Part shown: piece after piece, positions 16,877 through 24,628 of the stretch
How the letters are laid out: each line of letters opens with the position of its first letter
How positions within the stretch are numbered: position 1 is the first letter of the stretch
Assembly: GCA_905197115.1 (NCBI GenBank)
Contig: CAJJXN010000009.1
Coordinates: forward strand, 1 to 34,634
Length of the DNA stretch: 34,634 nucleotides
Source of the DNA: an uncultured Bacillota bacterium
GTDB taxonomy: Bacteria > Bacillota_I > Bacilli_A > RFN20 > CAG-631
Direction of reading: 5' to 3'
Translations under genes and position numbers: made by a program
Notes under the pieces: generated by a model
Told to the model about the DNA's origin: nothing
Database searches by the model: none
Seen by the model: the letters and a program-made list of their open reading frames with translations, nothing else

Positions 16877-17987
16877 TTTTCAATACTCTCCTTTCAACAA
16901 TTTTTCCTTGTAGGATTTTTAATATCTCAATCGGAATGTTTACTTTTTTAGAAATGACTTCTAAATAATTCGTACAAGTAATAAATACTTGTTCTTTAGA
17001 AGTGATATATTCAAATAATGCTTCTTTTTTTTCTTGATCTAATTCAGAAAAAGCATCATCTAAAATCAAAATTGGCTCTTCTTTATTTACTTTCGTAACG
17101 ATCATCGCAATGGCTAATTTCATAGATAAGGCAATGAGTCTTTGTTGTCCTTGCGAAGCAAATAATCCTACTTCTTTTTCATTTAAATAAGTTATAAAAT
17201 CATCTTTATGAACTCCTATTTGAGTAAACGTCTTCTCCATATCTTTCTCATAGTTATCTTTTAATATTTCTTTTGCTTTTTTTACATATTTTAGTTTATC
17301 GGATTCTTCTAAAAACGTCTTATAAACAAACTCTAATTTTTCGGATTTTTTTGTGATTTTAAAATAAATATCTGAAGCTACTAACGAAATTTTTTCAACC
17401 AACCATTTTCTGCGTTGAAATAAATCATAAGAACATTCAATTAGTTTTTCATCTAATGTTTCAAGCAATAAATAATTAATTTTATTTTTTTGCTTAAGCA
17501 ATGCATTTCTTTCATTTAACACTCTTTGAAAAACAATTAATTGTTTAATATAAAGTGGGAATAAAGATGAAAGTTCACTATCTAATAACCATCTTCGACT
17601 ACGTGGGGAATCTTTAAAAATAGAAATATCTTCTGGAGTAAAACAAATGGCATTGAGATTACCTAAATATTCACTCACTTTCGAAACTTTATTTTTATTT
17701 AGAAAACAAGTCTTTCCTTGATTTGTTAAATTAAGTTGACATTGAATAAACGAATTTGTTTTTTCAATTTTTGCTTTCATCATTGCTTCTTTTTCTAAAT
17801 AATAAATTAATTCTTTTCGATGATATGTCCTAAAAGAATTTGTTTTAGCTAAGGAATAAATACTTTCTACTAAATTGGTTTTTCCTTGACCGTTATCTCC
17901 AAAAAGAATTGTGACACCTTTTGAAAATTCGACATCCAATTTTTGAAAATTACGAAAATTCTCTATCGATAGTTTTGTTATTCTCAT
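16869..17987 (-). CDS. recF: DNA replication and repair protein RecF
   Basis: SMC-like ATPase that helps load RecA at single-strand gaps, 372 aa. Walker A is GDNGQGKT at 30-37, the ABC signature LFASQGQQRL, and Walker B PILILDDAFSELD. It overlaps yaaA by four bases (ATGA) upstream and gyrB by eight bases downstream, so the three are translated as a coupled set. The order yaaA-recF-gyrB-gyrA matches Bacillus, but dnaA and dnaN, which normally precede it, are missing from this place. Confidence 0.96.
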   Translation of the reverse strand: MRITKLSIENFRNFQKLDVEFSKGVTILFGDNGQGKTNLVESIYSLAKTNSFRTYHRKELIYYLEKEAMMKAKIEKTNSFIQCQLNLTNQGKTCFLNKNKVSKVSEYLGNLNAICFTPEDISIFKDSPRSRRWLLDSELSSLFPLYIKQLIVFQRVLNERNALLKQKNKINYLLLETLDEKLIECSYDLFQRRKWLVEKISLVASDIYFKITKKSEKLEFVYKTFLEESDKLKYVKKAKEILKDNYEKDMEKTFTQIGVHKDDFITYLNEKEVGLFASQGQQRLIALSMKLAIAMIVTKVNKEEPILILDDAFSELDQEKKEALFEYITSKEQVFITCTNYLEVISKKVNIPIEILKILQGKIVERRVLKNG

Positions 17988-18196
17988 TCTTTAATAATCT
18001 GAAAGGATGAATTTTCACACCACACAATATCATTTGGATATAGTTTTCTTCCTCGACGATTTTCATCTACCGAATTAACTTTTATCTTGTGTGATGACAA
18101 ATAGTTTTTAGCCTCTCCACCATTTGAAATAATCGAGGCAAACTTCAAAAATTGACCCAACGTAATGTATTCACTTGTAATTCTAACTTTTTCCAT
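17984..18196 (-). CDS. yaaA: S4-domain RNA-binding protein YaaA
   Basis: A 70-aa protein made of one S4 RNA-binding fold: ITLGQFLKFASIISNGGEAK, then VNSVDENRRGRKLYPNDIV. It is the small gene normally found between dnaN and recF in Bacillota. Its role is poorly defined; RNA or ribosome binding follows from the fold. The ribosome-binding site is AAAGGGG about 9 bases before the ATG. It is the first gene of the recF-gyrBA operon, just after a strong promoter. Confidence 0.9.
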   Translation of the reverse strand: MEKVRITSEYITLGQFLKFASIISNGGEAKNYLSSHKIKVNSVDENRRGRKLYPNDIVWCENSSFQIIKE

Positions 18197-18222
18197 AAAA
18201 TATACCCCTTTATAGCATTTAA

Positions 18223-18251
18223 ATTATAACATTTTTAAAACTAAATTTCAA
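18223..18251 (-). promoter_or_regulatory. Promoter of yaaA-recF-gyrB-gyrA
   Basis: TTGAAA (18246-18251), a 17-base spacer and TATAAT (18223-18228) on the minus strand make a near-consensus housekeeping promoter. Transcription would start near 18216, about 20 bases before the yaaA ATG. Confidence 0.8.
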
Positions 18252-18254
18252 ATC

Positions 18255-18278
18255 TTTATTAGTATATATACTAATAAA
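18255..18278. promoter_or_regulatory. Perfect 24-bp palindrome upstream of the gyrase-operon promoter
   Basis: The half site TTTATTAGTATA is followed directly by its exact complement, with no spacer. It ends three bases before the -35 box and is centred near -50. This is a normal place for an activator or repressor operator. It can also extrude as a cruciform. The binding protein is unknown. Confidence 0.55.
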
Positions 18279-18300
18279 TTTATCATTTTGTATTATTTAA

Positions 18301-18337
18301 AAAAACAAAAAAAGCAATCCCCTTTAGGAATTGCTTT
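18301..18337 (-). terminator. Terminator after rpsR
   Basis: An 11-bp stem (AAAGCAATTCC with GGGGATTGCTTT, one G-U pair) and a T-rich tail lie 14 bases after the rpsR stop. It separates the rpsF operon from the gyrase operon. Confidence 0.88.
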
Positions 18338-18350
18338 CATTGATGAAAAA

Positions 18351-18575
18351 TTAATCTGCAACGTAAGGTAAAAGTGCCATTTGACGAGCTCTTTTAATTG
18401 CTACAGCCAAAAGTCTTTGATAACGAGCAGAAGTTCCAGTTAAACGACGTGGTAAAATTTTACCATTTGCTGAAATAAATTTCTTTAATAATTCAACATC
18501 TTTATAATCAATCGTTTTGATGTTATTTTTAGTAAAATAACATACTTTACGTCTTCTTTGTTGTTTTCTAAACAT
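18351..18575 (-). CDS. rpsR: 30S ribosomal protein S18
   Basis: A 74-aa small-subunit protein that binds 16S rRNA as a pair with S6. Family motifs seen are VCYFTKNN, IDYKDVELLKKFI, GKILPRRLTGTSARYQRLL and AIKRARQMALLPY. It is the last gene of rpsF-ssb-rpsR, 19 bases after ssb, with AAAGGG about 9 bases before the ATG. A strong terminator follows. Confidence 0.98.
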   Translation of the reverse strand: MFRKQQRRRKVCYFTKNNIKTIDYKDVELLKKFISANGKILPRRLTGTSARYQRLLAVAIKRARQMALLPYVAD

Positions 18576-18594
18576 TTATATTACCCTTTCTATA

Positions 18595-19014
18595 TTAAAA
18601 TGGTAAATCTTCTTCAGAAAAAGACAATGAATCTTCACTTGGTGAAGTATCTTCTTCCATTGAAAATCCACTATTACGAGATCCTGGATTACTATCCTTT
18701 GGATCTAAGAATTGTATGTTTTCGCATACAACTTCTGTGACGGTAGCTTTTCTACCATCTTTTGTTTCATAAGATCTTGATTGAAGACGTCCTTCAACGC
18801 CAACTAAAGATCCCTTTCTTAAATAAGTTGCCATGAGCTTTGCAGTAGCTTGCCATGCAACGCAATTAATAAAACTTGTTGTTTTTTCTTGAGCGTTTTT
18901 TCCCACCGGATTATCAATTGCAACAGTGAATGAACACACAGGAATTCCAGAAGTAGTCATTTTTAATTCTACATCTCTTGTTAATCTGCCTATCATTACA
19001 ACTCTGTTTATCAT
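18595..19014 (-). CDS. ssb: Single-stranded DNA-binding protein
   Basis: A 139-aa SSB. The OB fold covers residues 1-105 (MINRVVMIGRLTRDVELK, FINCVAWQATAKL, LVGVEGRLQSRSYE). A short acidic, Ser-rich linker ends in SEEDLPF, the conserved tip that recruits replication and repair proteins. AGGAGG lies just before the ATG. It sits between the S6 and S18 genes, as is standard in Bacillota, which ties its supply to growth rate. Confidence 0.98.
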   Translation of the reverse strand: MINRVVMIGRLTRDVELKMTTSGIPVCSFTVAIDNPVGKNAQEKTTSFINCVAWQATAKLMATYLRKGSLVGVEGRLQSRSYETKDGRKATVTEVVCENIQFLDPKDSNPGSRNSGFSMEEDTSPSEDSLSFSEEDLPF

Positions 19015-19032
19015 ATTTTTTCCTCCTTAGGA

Positions 19033-19323
19033 CTATAATGCAACAGTCATTTGACGTAAAACGTTTGCAGTATCAATTCTACAATTACGTTCAAATTCTT
19101 TTACACCTAAATCATTTTCAGCTTCAACAGTTACAACTACATAATAACCTTTTGTTTGAAAATCGATTTCATACGCTAAGTCTCTTAAGCCCCAGTCTTT
19201 TTCATTAACTTCAATTTTATCACCGTTAGCTAAAAGGAAGCCATGTAATTTTTCCATTAATTGTTTACGAGCTTCTTCATCAATATTAGCGTTTAGGATG
19301 TACATAATTTCGTACTTTTTCAT
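19033..19323 (-). CDS. rpsF: 30S ribosomal protein S6
   Basis: A 96-aa small-subunit protein, partner of S18. Motifs seen are MKKYEIMYILNANIDEE, DWGLRDLAYEIDFQTKGYYV and FERNCRIDTANVLRQMTV. GGGAGGTG is five bases before the ATG. It heads rpsF-ssb-rpsR and has its own strong promoter and a leader of about 54 bases with a hairpin, where S6:S18 feedback could act. Confidence 0.98.
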   Translation of the reverse strand: MKKYEIMYILNANIDEEARKQLMEKLHGFLLANGDKIEVNEKDWGLRDLAYEIDFQTKGYYVVVTVEAENDLGVKEFERNCRIDTANVLRQMTVAL

Positions 19324-19377
19324 CCTTACACCTCCCTTTGGTCATTGGCTACACTGCAAATGTAGCAGAGATTTGAC
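19324..19377 (-). promoter_or_regulatory. rpsF leader with hairpin, possible S6:S18 feedback site
   Basis: The leader has GCTACA pairing with TGTAGC around a 7-base loop, about 20 bases before the ribosome-binding site. Many Bacillota rpsF leaders carry an S6:S18-binding RNA, so this is a candidate. I could not match the known CCG bulge with confidence. Confidence 0.35.
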
Positions 19378-19383
19378 TTACGT

Positions 19384-19412
19384 ATTATATCACTTTTTTA
19401 TTTAGATGTAAA
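19384..19412 (-). promoter_or_regulatory. Promoter of rpsF-ssb-rpsR
   Basis: TTTACA (19407-19412), a 17-base spacer and TATAAT (19384-19389) on the minus strand. Transcription would start near 19377. Confidence 0.78.
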
Positions 19413-19483
19413 CCTTTTTTAACCCTTTGCATTAAGGTCTCTATTCTATATTAGAATCTTTTTGTAAAAAAACTTTTTTATTT

Positions 19484-19521
19484 ATAAAAAAAAATAGACA
19501 TTTCTTATGAAACATCTATTT
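19484..19521 (-). terminator. Terminator after spoVS
   Basis: A 13-bp stem (arms 19492-19504 and 19509-19521, with two G-U pairs in RNA), a loop of four, and a run of T on the minus strand. It lies six bases after the spoVS stop and ends the rny-ymdB-spoVS group. Confidence 0.9.
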
Positions 19522-19526
19522 AAAAA

Positions 19527-19799
19527 TTATTTTTTTTCAACTAACGATACGATAAATTTAATCGCTGTTTTTACTTGATTTTCAATATCCACTTCTGCAA
19601 AAACAGGGACACATACTAAATCATCACCGCTTAAAACTAAAAATCCTCGTGCAATTGCAATCGCTTTGACCACTTGATTAATGGAACCAGCACCAATGGC
19701 TTGGATTTCTACTTTCTTTTGCGCCTTTAAGATATTGGCAATAGCTCCTGCTACTGCATTTGGGTTTGACTTTGTCGATACTTTTAATAATTCAATCAT
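19527..19799 (-). CDS. spoVS: Stage V sporulation protein S
   Basis: A 90-aa Alba-like protein needed in Bacillus for coat assembly and late sporulation steps. ELLKVSTKSNPNAVAGAIAN, IQAIGAGSINQVVKAIAIAR and GFLVLSGDDLVCVPVF match the family throughout. The start is the ATG at 19799 with GGAGG eight bases upstream; an ATG five codons earlier overlaps that site. It follows ymdB by about 54 bases, in the Bacillus order rny-ymdB-spoVS. SpoVS also occurs in some non-sporulating bacteria, but spoIVA and spmAB are here too. Confidence 0.96.
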   Translation of the reverse strand: MIELLKVSTKSNPNAVAGAIANILKAQKKVEIQAIGAGSINQVVKAIAIARGFLVLSGDDLVCVPVFAEVDIENQVKTAIKFIVSLVEKK

Positions 19800-19853
19800 T
19801 TTTTCTTCCTCCATATTTTGTCATTGCTACATCATATGAAAGCAAAGAAATAA

Positions 19854-20663
19854 TTATTCTACATCTATATTAATTCTTTTTATAGATAAGGCTTTTTTAG
19901 TTTTTAAGTCAATTGTTACAAATAATCCATTTATCATAATAGGATTATTTTTCGCTACACCATAAGGCTTTTTTTCGATACTAGTCATCGATTTTAAAAC
20001 ATCTTGATAATCAAAACCGATGACACTTTCTCTTGCACCACACATTCCTACATCCGTTATATAGGCTGTTCCGAGCGGCAAAATTCTCTCATCTGCAGTT
20101 TGAACATGTGTATGAGTTCCAAATATTAAAGAAGCTTTGCCATCTAAATAATATCCTAAAGAATTTTTTTCGGCCGTGAATTCAGCGTGATAATCAATAA
20201 GATATAGGGCATCCGGGTTTGTTTGATAAAATTTGTCAAATACTTCAAAAGGAAAGTTTGTCTCTAAGCGCATATTCCCTTTTCCTAGCAAATTAACCAC
20301 ACGAATCGTTTTATCTTTAATTATTGTTTCATAATATAAATTATTTTGAAAACAATCTGAAATATTATTTAAATTCATCGGTAAAATCATTTGCTTTGCT
20401 TTAACAGCATAAGAATAAATTTCTTTATTACCAAAAGTATGATTCCCCATGGTAATTACATCACAACCTGCTTTTACTAATTCTTGATATTGTTTATAAT
20501 TTAAACCATTGCCATGAGACGCATTTTCTCCATTTACAATCAATAAATCGACTTGATATTGTTCTTTTAAAGATTTTGCATATTTTAAGACGGCTTTTCT
20601 TCCACTTCGTCCAATAATATCCCCAAAAACGAGAACATTGAACGTTTTATTTTGCAATTTCAC
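19854..20663 (-). CDS. ymdB: YmdB-type metallophosphoesterase (cyclic nucleotide phosphodiesterase)
   Basis: A 269-aa calcineurin-like metallophosphoesterase. Metal-site motifs are FGDIIGRSGR, VNGENASHGNG, MGNHTFGN, DYHAEFTAEKN and IFGTHTHVQTADE. In Bacillus, YmdB cleaves cyclic mononucleotides and affects biofilm and motility choice. The frame opens with GTG at 20663 inside the end of rny (17-base overlap); AAGGGTGA is too close to that GTG and better placed for a TTG two codons on, so the start is uncertain by a few residues. It is coupled to rny upstream. Confidence 0.93.
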   Translation of the reverse strand: MKLQNKTFNVLVFGDIIGRSGRKAVLKYAKSLKEQYQVDLLIVNGENASHGNGLNYKQYQELVKAGCDVITMGNHTFGNKEIYSYAVKAKQMILPMNLNNISDCFQNNLYYETIIKDKTIRVVNLLGKGNMRLETNFPFEVFDKFYQTNPDALYLIDYHAEFTAEKNSLGYYLDGKASLIFGTHTHVQTADERILPLGTAYITDVGMCGARESVIGFDYQDVLKSMTSIEKKPYGVAKNNPIMINGLFVTIDLKTKKALSIKRINIDVE

Positions 20664-22221
20664 TCACCCTTGTTTCTCTTACAACGGTCACTTTAATTTG
20701 TCCTGGATAAACCAATTCATTTTCAATCTTATCTTTAATTTGTCTTGCGATGTTATAAGCTTGAACATCATCGACTTTTTCAGGAACGACCATCACTCGA
20801 ATTTCTCTACCTGCTTGGATAGCATAAGCTTGGCTTACACCATCAAATTCTTTCGAAATTGTTTCAAGTTGTTCAATACGTTTTACATATGTGTCTAAAG
20901 TTTCACTTCTAGCTCCTGGACGAGCGGCACTTAAAGTATCAGCTGCTACAACTAAATTAGAAATAATATGTGTAGCTGGTTTTTCACCATGATGTGATTC
21001 AATCGCATTGATTACAACTTCGTTTTCACCATATTTTTTAGCAAAGCGAGCCCCTAATTCTACATGGCTTCCTTCTACTTCAAAGTCAATTGCTTTACCT
21101 AAATCGTGTAATAAACCTGCTCTTTTAGCTAATTGTTGATCTGCACCGATTTCGGCTGCCATGATTCCAGCCAAATGAGCAACTTCCATAGAATGGGCAA
21201 GTCCATTTTGACCATAACTTGTTCTAAATTTTAATCTTCCAATCATTTCAACTAAATCTTTATTCATGCGAGGTAAATTCAATTTAAATAAAGCTTCTTC
21301 CCCTGCTTTTTTCGTAATTTCTTTTACTTCTTGTGTCGCTTTAGCCACTAATTCTTCAATTCTTCCTGGTTGAATACGACCATCTTTAATTAAAGCTTCA
21401 AGTGATCTTCGAGCGATTTCTCTACGAATTGGATTAAAACAAGATACTGTAATTACTTCTGGAGTGTCATCAATAATTAAATCGACTCCTGTTAATTGTT
21501 CAATTGTTTTAATGTTACGTCCTTCACGTCCAATGATACGGCCTTTCATCTCATCAGATGGTAAAGATACAACTGAAATAGTTCTTTCAGATGCGACTTC
21601 TTGACTAAATCTTTCAATTGTAAGAGCTAAAATATCTCTAGCTTCATCATCGGCTTTTTCTTTTGCCTCTTCTTCTCTTTCTTTTAAGTAAGCGGCAATT
21701 TCATGTTCTGATTTTTCTTTTACTCTTTCAAAAAGTTCTTTTTTAGCTTGAGAAGATGTCATTTGTGCAACCTTTTCAAGTTCTGTAATAATTGAATTAA
21801 TTTTTACATCTAAATCTTCTTTTTGTTTTGCTAAGTCCTTTGCTTTTTTTTCTAGTTGTTGGTTGGCTTCTTCAAGTTGTTCCTCTTTCTTTTTCACCAT
21901 TAAATCGCGCACATCGATTGATTGTTCGCGTTGAATTATTGCTTTTTCTAAATCTACCAATTGATCTTTTCTTTCTTTTATTTCTTTATCAGCGATTGTT
22001 TTTAATTCTAAAGCCGCAGCGCGACCTTCTAATTGAGCTGTTTTAATCATTTGGTTTGCTTTAATTTCGGCATCTTTTAAAGATAAGTCAATCTTGCTTT
22101 TTGCATTTTTATAACCCATAAATGGAATTAACCACATACATAAAGCGCCTATTACAAAGCACAATATTCCAACCCCAAGATAAATAAGCCATGTAGGAAA
22201 AGCGAAAATAATTCCTAACAT
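20647..22221 (-). CDS. rny: Ribonuclease Y
   Basis: Membrane-anchored endoribonuclease that starts decay of many mRNAs, 524 aa. One membrane segment is at about 12-33. A long coiled coil runs from about 40 to 200. The KH domain carries GRIIGREGRN at 227-236, and the HD catalytic site is His372-Asp373 (LLHDLGKAIDFE). AGGAGG is seven bases before the ATG. The 128-base gap from recA holds the recA terminator and, later, weak promoter-like sequence (TAAAAT). pbpX, which separates recA and rny in B. subtilis, is absent. Confidence 0.97.
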   Translation of the reverse strand: MLGIIFAFPTWLIYLGVGILCFVIGALCMWLIPFMGYKNAKSKIDLSLKDAEIKANQMIKTAQLEGRAAALELKTIADKEIKERKDQLVDLEKAIIQREQSIDVRDLMVKKKEEQLEEANQQLEKKAKDLAKQKEDLDVKINSIITELEKVAQMTSSQAKKELFERVKEKSEHEIAAYLKEREEEAKEKADDEARDILALTIERFSQEVASERTISVVSLPSDEMKGRIIGREGRNIKTIEQLTGVDLIIDDTPEVITVSCFNPIRREIARRSLEALIKDGRIQPGRIEELVAKATQEVKEITKKAGEEALFKLNLPRMNKDLVEMIGRLKFRTSYGQNGLAHSMEVAHLAGIMAAEIGADQQLAKRAGLLHDLGKAIDFEVEGSHVELGARFAKKYGENEVVINAIESHHGEKPATHIISNLVVAADTLSAARPGARSETLDTYVKRIEQLETISKEFDGVSQAYAIQAGREIRVMVVPEKVDDVQAYNIARQIKDKIENELVYPGQIKVTVVRETRVSEIAK

Positions 22222-22334
22222 CTTATTTCCTCCTGTTATCTATTTAATAGTACCTTTTGTACCATCTTTATTTTATCTTAAATTGCTGAAAATAGCAAAT
22301 AATTTATGAAAAAATAATTCCCAATGAAAGACAT

Positions 22335-22361
22335 TAAAAAAAACCGATTTTACTCGGTTTT
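22335..22361 (-). terminator. Terminator overlapping the recA stop codon
   Basis: AAAACCGA pairs with TCGGTTTT around a 6-base loop and is followed by a T run on the minus strand. The left arm encodes the last residues of RecA and the stop codon lies in the loop. Confidence 0.88.
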
Positions 22362-23363
22362 ATCTGTATTTTTATGATGAATCGCATCTACAACAGCGGT
22401 TTTAACTTCTTCATAAATTGTTGGGTTTTCATGCAAGAAATTTTTAACTTTGTCTTTTCCTTGGCCAATTTTTTCACCTTTATATTCAAACCAAGAACCT
22501 GATTTTCCAATAATATTAAATTTAACCGCCAATTCAATTAATTCTGCGTCTTTATTAATTCCTTTACCATACATAATTTCAACTGTCGTTGTTTTAAATG
22601 GAGGTGCAACTTTGTTTTTTACTACTTTTAAGTTTACTTCATTTCCTAAAATTTCTTCGCCATTTTTAATAACAGTTCCTCTTCTTACTTCTAAACGTAC
22701 GGAAGAATAAAATTTTAACGCTCTTCCACCTGGTGTCGTTTCTGGATTTCCAAACATAATACCCACTTTTTCACGTAGTTGGTTAATAAAAATAATGCTA
22801 CACTTCCGTTTATTTAAAACTGCCGTTAATTTTCTTAATGCTTTTGACATTAAACGAGCTTGTAAACCCACTTGGGAATCTCCCATTTCACCATTTAATT
22901 CAGCGACTGGAACTAAAGCCGCGACTGAATCGACAACAATTAAATCAATTGCATCACTTTTGGCTAACATTTCGGTAATTTCTAATCCTTGTTCACCTGA
23001 ATCTGGTTGAGATAAAATTAATTCATCAATATCCACGCCTAAATTTTGAGCATACAAAGGATCAATTGCATGTTCTGCATCAATAAAAGCAGCTTTTCCC
23101 CCTTGTTTTTGTACTTCTGCAATGGCATGCAAAGCAAAAGTTGTCTTTCCACTCGATTCAGGACCATAAATTTCAATAACACGTCCTTTTGGATATCCTC
23201 CTACACCAAGAATATAATCAAGGGCAATTGAGCCAGATGGAATCACGTCTACATTGATATTACTGCGATCTCCAAGTTTCATTACAGCACCTTCGCCATA
23301 CTGCTTTATAATTTGTTTTAAAGTATCTTCTAGATTTAATTTTACTTCTTTTTTTTCTGCCAT
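22350..23363 (-). CDS. recA: Recombinase RecA
   Basis: ATP-dependent strand-exchange protein, 337 aa, full length. Walker A is GPESSGKT at 67-74; LIVVDSVAALVP is Walker B; INQLREKVGIMFGNPETTPG spans the L2 DNA-binding loop. AGGAGAGA is about eight bases before the ATG. It follows cinA as in Bacillus; its promoter overlaps the end of cinA. I see no LexA box of the CGAACnnnnGTTCG form near that promoter. The terminator stem reaches into its last codons. Confidence 0.98.
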   Translation of the reverse strand: MAEKKEVKLNLEDTLKQIIKQYGEGAVMKLGDRSNINVDVIPSGSIALDYILGVGGYPKGRVIEIYGPESSGKTTFALHAIAEVQKQGGKAAFIDAEHAIDPLYAQNLGVDIDELILSQPDSGEQGLEITEMLAKSDAIDLIVVDSVAALVPVAELNGEMGDSQVGLQARLMSKALRKLTAVLNKRKCSIIFINQLREKVGIMFGNPETTPGGRALKFYSSVRLEVRRGTVIKNGEEILGNEVNLKVVKNKVAPPFKTTTVEIMYGKGINKDAELIELAVKFNIIGKSGSWFEYKGEKIGQGKDKVKNFLHENPTIYEEVKTAVVDAIHHKNTDKTE

Positions 23364-23384
23364 AAATGCTCTCTCCTCTATTTC

Positions 23385-23412
23385 ATTATATTCTATTTAT
23401 AGAAAATGTCTT
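23385..23412 (-). promoter_or_regulatory. recA promoter
   Basis: TATAAT at 23385-23390 with AAGACA 16 bases upstream (23407-23412; four of six -35 positions match). No LexA operator is seen around it. Confidence 0.5.
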
Positions 23413-23861
23413 TATAAAAACATTAAAATTCTTTTTTTTGCATCTTGAATACATTGATTTCGAATTTCACTTCTTGTTCCTAAGTAAGTATCTTTAAAAT
23501 GATGCGTTTTTCCTTTTATGATTAAACAAGAATAAACTAGTCCCACTGGTTTTTCTTCATCTGGATTTGGTCCTGCATTGCCTGTAAAAGAAATCGCAAT
23601 ATCACTACCAAAATCATTAAGAGCAGTTAAAGCCATCAAACAAGCCATTTCATCACTAATTGCGCCAAAGTTTTTTAGCACTTCTGCTCCTTTTAAAATT
23701 CTTTCTTTTGCTTTATTTTGATAAGTGACATATCCACCGACAAAAACTTCCGAAACACCACTAATGTTTACTAAAGACGAAGCAAATAAGCCTCCTGTTA
23801 AACTTTCACAACAAGAAAGAGTTAATTTTTTTTCTTTTAATTTTGCTACTAATTCTTCCAT
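23412..23861 (-). CDS. cinA: CinA C-terminal domain protein (nicotinamide-nucleotide amidase, PncC-like)
   Basis: A 149-aa protein with only the amidase domain of CinA, which recycles nicotinamide mononucleotide to the nicotinate form. LSCCESLTGGLFASSLVNIS, VFVGGYVTYQNKAKERIL and AISFTGNAGPNPDEEKPVGL are the family stretches. Bacillus CinA is about 416 aa and has an extra N-terminal MoCF-like domain that is absent here. The start is the ATG one base after the pgsA stop; a longer frame inside pgsA is a shadow with a leucine-rich, non-family N-terminus. There is no clear Shine-Dalgarno site, so coupling to pgsA is likely. Confidence 0.9.
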   Translation of the reverse strand: MEELVAKLKEKKLTLSCCESLTGGLFASSLVNISGVSEVFVGGYVTYQNKAKERILKGAEVLKNFGAISDEMACLMALTALNDFGSDIAISFTGNAGPNPDEEKPVGLVYSCLIIKGKTHHFKDTYLGTRSEIRNQCIQDAKKRILMFL

Positions 23862-23862
23862 T

Positions 23863-24516
23863 TTACTTATCAAGTGTTGGCATAATAGAGTTAAAATATT
23901 GAACACCACCAATAATTGCAAACACGCCTCCAAGAATAACTAAAACCGCTCCTATATAAAATAAAACTACATGAGCAGAAGCAATAATTAATAATGCAAT
24001 GCCTGGCATTAATGTGGCCGTTTTGTATTTTCCCCACCAAGAAGCCGGAACAACAATTCCTTTTTTTACCGATTGCATTCTTAAAGAATCCACAAAGAAA
24101 TCTCTAAAAATGACCAATATAGCCGATAAAGATAATAAAATAGAGAATATCCCTCTTGTATTTCCACTTACGTTGTAAGAGTGAAAAAATCCAAAAAAGC
24201 CTAAACAAATTAAAGTTGTGTTAACTAATAATTTGTCTGCCAAGGGGTCCATCATCTTACCATAATCCGATACAATATTATTTTTTCTTGCTAAATATCC
24301 ATCCACAAAATCAGTGATAGATGCAAATGTAAATAAAACAAAAATTAAAATTTGCGTAATCGTTAATTGTGCATTGCCATTTAATAAATCAAAATCCGTT
24401 TTCCAACCAAATTGAATATGTAAAACATATAACAAAAATAACAAAATAACTACAGGAACACATATCATACGAATGGTTGTCAATTTATTTGGCGTATTCA
24501 TTTCTTTAAATCTCAT
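23863..24516 (-). CDS. pgsA: CDP-diacylglycerol--glycerol-3-phosphate 3-phosphatidyltransferase
   Basis: Membrane enzyme that makes phosphatidylglycerol phosphate, 217 aa with several membrane segments. The CDP-alcohol transferase signature D-G-x2-A-R-x8-G-x3-D-x3-D is complete (FVDGYLARK ... GKMMDPLADK). N-terminal NTPNKLTTIRMICVPVV is typical of PgsA. I chose ATG 24516 because AGAGGTG sits eight bases upstream; a GTG nine bases earlier is part of that site. The order pgsA-cinA-recA is that of Bacillus. Its leader holds a palindrome right against the ribosome-binding site. Confidence 0.95.
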   Translation of the reverse strand: MRFKEMNTPNKLTTIRMICVPVVILLFLLYVLHIQFGWKTDFDLLNGNAQLTITQILIFVLFTFASITDFVDGYLARKNNIVSDYGKMMDPLADKLLVNTTLICLGFFGFFHSYNVSGNTRGIFSILLSLSAILVIFRDFFVDSLRMQSVKKGIVVPASWWGKYKTATLMPGIALLIIASAHVVLFYIGAVLVILGGVFAIIGGVQYFNSIMPTLDK

Positions 24517-24530
24517 TAAAAACACCTCTT

Positions 24531-24550
24531 TTATACAATGAATTGTATAA
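24531..24550. promoter_or_regulatory. Palindrome in the pgsA leader, adjacent to the ribosome-binding site
   Basis: TTATACAAT and its exact complement are separated by two bases. It lies about +7 to +26 from the predicted start and touches the AGAGGTG site. It could be a repressor operator or an RNA hairpin that affects translation or stability. Confidence 0.45.
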
Positions 24551-24563
24551 CCATAACAAAAGT

Positions 24564-24572
24564 ATTATACCA
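24564..24572 (-). promoter_or_regulatory. pgsA promoter (extended -10)
   Basis: TGGTATAAT on the minus strand is an extended -10. The -35 region is poor. Transcription would start near 24557. Confidence 0.6.
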
Positions 24573-24591
24573 TATTTTCCATTAAATTCTA

Positions 24592-24616
24592 TAAAAAAAG
24601 TTATCTTACGATAACC
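24592..24616 (-). terminator. Terminator after rnpB
   Basis: GGTTATC pairs with GATAACT (one G-U pair) around GTAA, followed by seven T on the minus strand, just after the RNase P RNA. Confidence 0.85.
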
Positions 24617-24628
24617 AATTTTATAAAC

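Noticed and set aside
23862..23933. Longer cinA start inside pgsA
   Set aside because: The extra residues are leucine-rich and unlike the family; the ATG one base after the pgsA stop gives the normal domain start.
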